NCBI GenBank assembly: GCA_951799405.1
Contig: OX637352.1
Span: forward strand, 13,650,820 to 13,714,819
DNA: 64,000 bases
Source: Agapetus fuscipes
Lineage: Eukaryota; Arthropoda; Insecta; Trichoptera; Glossosomatidae
Direction of reading: 5' to 3'
Made by a program: the position numbers and the translations under genes. Each line of letters begins with the position of its first letter. The first letter of the stretch is position 1. Below are positions 60,318 through 64,000 of this stretch, piece by piece. Under the pieces are notes generated by a model that was not told the DNA's origin, ran no database searches, and worked only from the letters and a program-made list of their open reading frames with translations.

Positions 60318-60497
60318 TAATCTTCACATGCGGTGTATCTTCTTGCCGAGTTGTCCTCGAAGACGTCTCATGTGGGGAGTGGATACTATTTATTTATACA
60401 GGTAAAAGCTGGTCCTATGCCAACCACTTCAGTTGAAGTGTTGGTTTCCCAGCTCCCGAGGGGGCTGGTTCTCATTTATTGTAAAGGCTGAATTAAC
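60318..60497 (-). repeat. SINE-A 3' part
   Basis: ctcacatgcggtg-type end, ccaaccacttcagttgaagt, tttcccagctcccgaggggg. Confidence 0.6.
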
Positions 60498-60567
60498 TTT
60501 GAACTATCCTAAGTGATACTCTACAGGATGGCACAGTTGTTTTCACCGGTTCATTAATTGTCACGTA

Positions 60568-60812
60568 AATAAGCTGCACATATAGTTAGCTTCTATCTGC
60601 GAGTAGAACCTATTATTTTTACAAGTAAGGGGGGCGGCCTTAAGCTAGCCACTTCAGTTGAAGTTTACAAATTAAAATCCAAACCCTAAATGAACATACG
60701 CCCTGGAACTTTTGCCGACTTTTCCTGAAACTTGAAGGGTGACATTGGCAAAGTGAACCATTTTTACAGTATTGTTGGTCAGTCTCTTATCAACCTAGAA
60801 GTCAAGGAATAC
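60568..60812 (-). repeat. SINE-A 3' fragment fused to a T-repeat
   Basis: SINE-A (60568-60665) stops at cagttgaagt and the T-repeat starts at once (60666-60812). The same breakpoint word precedes the T-repeat at 625/626. Confidence 0.65.
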
Positions 60813-61221
60813 AAATAATAAATAACATGGTAAGGTTGACATTTAAAAAAATAAAACTTTATATCAGTACACTTAGTACGAGTTGCAAAACTTGAGAAAA
60901 GTAAAGTTCACGGAAAATATTAAAGCGTGATTTCTCCCAAAATCTGCCATTTTTGTTTCTCACACTTTGTGGTCTTAGCAAAAGAGTTACAGTGATGAAG
61001 AAAATCAAGTTCAAACAAACAAAAACGGTAGATTTTGGGGGAAATCCCTCTTTAATATAATTGCCGTAAACTTTACCTACATTACTCAAGTTTTGCAACT
61101 CGTACTAAGGGTACCGTTCATATATATTTTATGTGCAAGTTTTTTTATTCGCAATAAAAAATAAATATAAACATAGAATGTTTTTTTGCACAAAAATATT
61201 TTTACAATCAAATGTTATACA

Positions 61222-61596
61222 AAGATACTAGCATGTATATTGTATGCACCAAGATACTAGCATGTATATTGTATGCACCAAGATACTAGCATGTATATTG
61301 TATGCACCAAGATACTAGCATGTATATTGTATGCACCAAGATACTAGCATGTATATTGTATGCACCAAGATACTAGTGTATATTGTATGCACCAAGATAC
61401 TAGCATGTATATTGTATGCACCAAGATACTAGCATGTATATTGTATGCACCAAGATACTAGCATGTATATTGTATGCACCAAGATACTAGCATGTATATT
61501 GTATGCACCAAGATACTAGCATGTATATTGTATGCACCAAGATACTAGCATGTATATTGTATGCACCAAGATACTAGCATGTATATTGTATGCACC
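61222..61596. repeat. 29-bp minisatellite, 13 copies
   Basis: The unit aagatactagcatgtatatt plus gtatgcacc repeats 13 times without visible substitutions; the sixth copy lacks CA and is 27 bp (12 x 29 + 27 = 375 bp). Confidence 0.95.
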
Positions 61597-61636
61597 AAAC
61601 TAACTCCTTTTATAACCTAAGTTGCGGAATCATATT

Positions 61637-61800
61637 AGGATGATTTATTTGCTGAGCGCAATTTTTGTGTGAATCACACCTCAAGAGCCCTCTACATGCT
61701 TGGTCGTCGCAAGTCAATGCCAATTTTTCACGCAAAACCCACTTGCTGTAAGGCTGGATGAATCTTTGATAAAGATAGATAAATCTCAAATCCCAGCAAA
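61637..61800 (-). repeat. SINE-B 3' part
   Basis: aggatgatttatttgctgag, tcacacctcaagagccctct, cttgctgtaaggctggatg. Confidence 0.6.
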
Positions 61801-61808
61801 GAGAATAC

Positions 61809-61995
61809 AACTAGGCTGCACATGTAGTGAACTTCTTACCAAGTTGTCTCCGAAAAGGTTGCATGTGGCGAGTGGAATCTATTTACATTCACAGGTAAGG
61901 GAGCCGGCCTTACACCAATCGCTTCAGTTGAAGTGAGGTTTTCTAGCAACCAACGAGGCAGGTTATCATTTCTTGTGAGGGCTGATTAAACCTAT
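61809..61995 (-). repeat. SINE-A 3' part
   Basis: aggctgcacatgtagtgaac, gggagccggccttacaccaa, tcatttcttgtgagggct. Confidence 0.6.
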
Positions 61996-61998
61996 TTC

Positions 61999-62247
61999 TA
62001 TAATCTATAATCTAAGTTGCAAGGATATATTCATTTAAAGCTCTCAAATGTATGCCCACAAACAAACACGTGTAGTTCGCGCTTACAAATGCTGAATGGG
62101 TACCTACTTACAAATAAAATCCAAACCTCAAATGAACATAAGCCCTACAACTTTTGCCGACCTTCCCTGACACAGGGGTGACATTGGCATAGTGAACCAT
62201 TTTTTACAGTATGGGTGGTCAGCCTCATACCAACATATAAGTCAAGG
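61999..62247 (-). repeat. T-repeat copy
   Basis: Complete: tctataatctataatctaag tail, gacattggcatagtgaacca, ataagtcaagg. Confidence 0.8.
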
Positions 62248-62314
62248 AATACAAATAATAAATAACATTTAAGTATAAAAAAAAGAACAAAACCTTAAAA
62301 AGAAATCTATATTT

Positions 62315-62515
62315 GAGTTTGAAATAAATACCAAAACAGGAAACTATTTTTTACACCCTTGGTGGGGATCAAACCTCAGCTCTCTGGCATGGAACGCAAG
62401 CGTTCTACCAACTGAGCTATCGACCCGACACTTTTTGTGCTCCACAGGGAATTGAACCACCACATTCTGATTAAATCTGCAGCGTTAACCACTAGACTGG
62501 TCCATTTTTTAAGAA
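62315..62515 (-). repeat. SINE-A head joined to a SINE-B head
   Basis: 62315-62430: SINE-A head in reverse (caactgagctatcgacccg). 62431-62515: a SINE-B head (ctccacagggaattgaacca, gcgttaaccactagactgg). Confidence 0.6.
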
Positions 62516-62579
62516 ATCCTGTGCGGGAAACTTGTGCGGGAGATTCTAGAGACTCTAGGTGTCTATGACACTTGTTGTA

Positions 62580-62828
62580 GTGCCACAGAGGTGTACAAGC
62601 TTGGTCGTCGCTACAAAGCGCCAATACTCAAGCAAGACCCAGTTGCTGTTAGGCCTGATGGACCTTAAGTGACCGGTCTTTGGTAAAGGCTTCATGATTT
62701 TTTTCAACCCAGCGAAGAGCATATTTGGAAATATAAATGGTATATTTTTTGTGCTCCGCCGGTTTCCGAATCCACAACCTTCCATTTACGAGTCCGAAGT
62801 GTTGCCACTGGACTACGGACCGGTCCAT
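62580..62828 (-). repeat. SINE-B copy, complete
   Basis: gaccggtctttggtaaaggc, and at the head ccactggactacggaccggt. It lies in the 3' UTR region of the ESS2-like gene. Confidence 0.75.
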
Positions 62829-62862
62829 TTATATTCTGCTGCGCTTTTTCCAACAAATTCTA

Positions 62863-63169
62863 CTACGAGAAGAAATCTGAAGCCTTGAGTCTCCTCTTGG
62901 GTAGATTAATTTGAAGCAGATTATCCGTCAGGTTGTTCTTTGTCTTCTTTTCTTCCGCCCTGCCCGGGGTTCTAGGGGTTCTGGGCGTGGCCACCTTGCT
63001 GTTTGGCCGGCTGTTGCTGAGGGGGGCGGGGTTTCTCCGGGAGAGGGGCGTGGTCCTGGGAGTAGAGGGCGTGTGCCTAAGCAGGTGATGGGTGGCCAGA
63101 CGACGGGCCGCCGGAGACATGGAGGCCAGACGGTCTGCCGCTGAACCCGTTCCCAGACGCGGCGAAGGT
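62863..63169 (-). CDS. ESS2/DGCR14-like splicing factor, last coding exon (partial gene)
   Basis: The acceptor (minus ...ttatttccag) ends at 63170; the exon enters with one base of a split codon and reads PSPRLGTGSAADRLASMSPA, then a Pro/Thr/Arg-rich segment and LTDNLLQINLPKRRLKASDF before FS and the stop at 62863. The MSPAARRLA block, the TP-rich region and the terminal TDNLL...KASDFF sentence fit the C-terminus of the Es2 (ESS2/DGCR14) family, a nuclear protein associated with the spliceosome. The exon is very GC-rich in AT-rich surroundings. Upstream exons should lie to the right, beyond the window or the repeats at 63.2-64 kb. The family call is from memory of its C-terminus. Confidence 0.6.
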
Positions 63170-63238
63170 CTGGAAATAAAATAAAACAAATTAAAAATTA
63201 TAATAACTACAGAGCTAAAATTTATTTACTAGATATGT

Positions 63239-63468
63239 TCCTTGACTTATAGGTTGGTATGCGGCTGACCACCCATACTGTAGAAAATGGTTCACTTTGC
63301 CAATGTCACCCCTGTTTCAGGGAAGGAACAAGATAAAAACCCTAATTTCAAATGGACATACACCCTGCAACTCTTGCCGAAATTCCCTGAGACAGGGGTG
63401 ACATTGGCAAAGTGAACCATCTTTTTACAGGGTGGTCAGCCTCATGCCAACCTATAAGTCAAGGAATG
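63239..63468. repeat. Fold-back T-repeat
   Basis: Two T-repeat 5' halves head to head: ccttgacttataggttggta at the left and ccaacctataagtcaagg at the right, each with its ggttcactttgccaatgtca block; the 3' halves are missing. Confidence 0.85.
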
Positions 63469-63725
63469 TAGGAAAGAAGTATGATTGGGAAAAAATGGAT
63501 GGAGTGAGGAATGATTTAGTGAGAGAAGAATGTTGTACAAGGGAAAGCATAAAAGTGAAAATCAAAAGGACTTTGTTTAGAGGATTTGTACATATGAATG
63601 GAGAGAATGAATGAGGAAAGACTGACGAAGAGCGTACGTTGCTAGTATGAATAGAAGCTGTGGTAGAAGAAGACTGAAGAAATTATGGATGGATCAAATT
63701 TTTGAAGTATAGAACAAATGGGATA
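63469..63725 (+). pseudogene. LINE C-terminal relic
   Basis: Broken frames MDGVRNDLVREECCTRESIK, VKIKRTLFRGFVHM and KLWMDQIFE parallel the intact LINE (DRVRNDFVREECGARESVK, VKIKRSMLRWFGHM, KVWMDQISE). Confidence 0.75.
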
Positions 63726-64000
63726 TGGGGCTGTCCATATATTACGTCATTCGCATTAAGGGGGGGGAGTCTGGTCTGCGGATGATGGCAAATGATGTAC
63801 GAGTACCAAAAGTGACGTCATTCTTGTAAAAACCAATGTAAATACCAATTTCTACAAAATATACAAAATATTATGTAAGTAATATAACATTATTAATTAT
63901 TAAGCTCATCCATTATTACAGCAAGAGGGGGAGGGGGGAGTCATTAGATTATGACTATAGGATGATTGTAGGGGGGGGGGGGGGGGGGGGTCGAAAATCG
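63726..64000. repeat. Start of a TIR-type repeat, cut by the window end
   Basis: The phrase ggggctgtccatatattacg, then tcattcgcattaaggggggg, resembles the end of a widespread MITE type with ctgtccat.aatTACGTCA. Long G runs (up to ~20) occur at 63971-63990. Confidence 0.4.

Noticed and set aside
61222..61596. CRISPR-like repeat array
   Set aside because: Units are contiguous 29-mers without spacers in a eukaryotic context; it is a minisatellite.

Overview
The window is eukaryotic nuclear DNA, AT-rich and dense with transposable elements. It looks like an insect, most likely a lepidopteran. The grounds are spliced genes with GT-AG introns, several tRNA-derived SINE families, mariner, hAT, piggyBac-like, Penelope-like, copia and APE-type LINE elements, and a cluster of C2H2 zinc-finger genes of an insect-like type. 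The order is an inference from style and was not tested. There is no operon, CRISPR array or prokaryotic signal.

Layout. 1-0.2 kb: last exon of an unidentified gene. 0.2-8.8 kb: nested TIR elements, a CR1-like LINE relic and SINEs. 8.8-10.5 kb: a candidate two-exon secreted-protein gene (minus strand) whose second exon resembles that of another two-exon gene at 58-60 kb. 14.6-46.7 kb: five related C2H2 zinc-finger genes, all on the minus strand. Unit 1 is intronless. Units 2-5 share one design: exon 1 encodes an acidic module rich in VKQE/IKIE motifs, a phase-1 intron follows, and exon 2 carries the finger array. Introns and flanks of these units are littered with Penelope-like, LINE, mariner, SINE and MITE insertions. 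A full-length LINE (26.9-30.6 kb, intact 1001-codon ORF, 11-bp target duplication) sits just upstream of unit 2. 47.7-55.2 kb: a copia-type LTR retrotransposon with two LTRs that look identical, a 5-bp target duplication, a half-tRNA-iMet type primer site, and about 2.7 kb of foreign decayed repeats between pol and the 3' LTR. 56.3-57.4 kb: an internally deleted hAT with an exact 8-bp duplication. 58-60 kb: the second secreted-protein gene. 61.2-61.6 kb: a 29-bp minisatellite. 62.9-63.2 kb: last exon of an ESS2/DGCR14-like gene.

How it fits together. The host genes are probably DNA-binding regulators (zinc fingers), two small secreted proteins and ends of two housekeeping-type genes. The zinc-finger cluster has grown by segmental duplication. 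Shared lesions (the same stop codon and the same MITE in units 2 and 4) give its branching order. One ~240-bp repeat is both the 3' UTR of the LINE and a free-standing, SINE-like unit scattered about 18 times; two copies are fold-back palindromes. Penelope-type ends carry hammerhead-ribozyme-like cores. One SINE joins a 5S rRNA-derived piece to a tRNA-derived head.

Names used below: SINE-A, SINE-B and SINE-C are three tRNA-headed families; T-repeat is the LINE 3'-UTR repeat. All calls come from reading the sequence; no database search was run.
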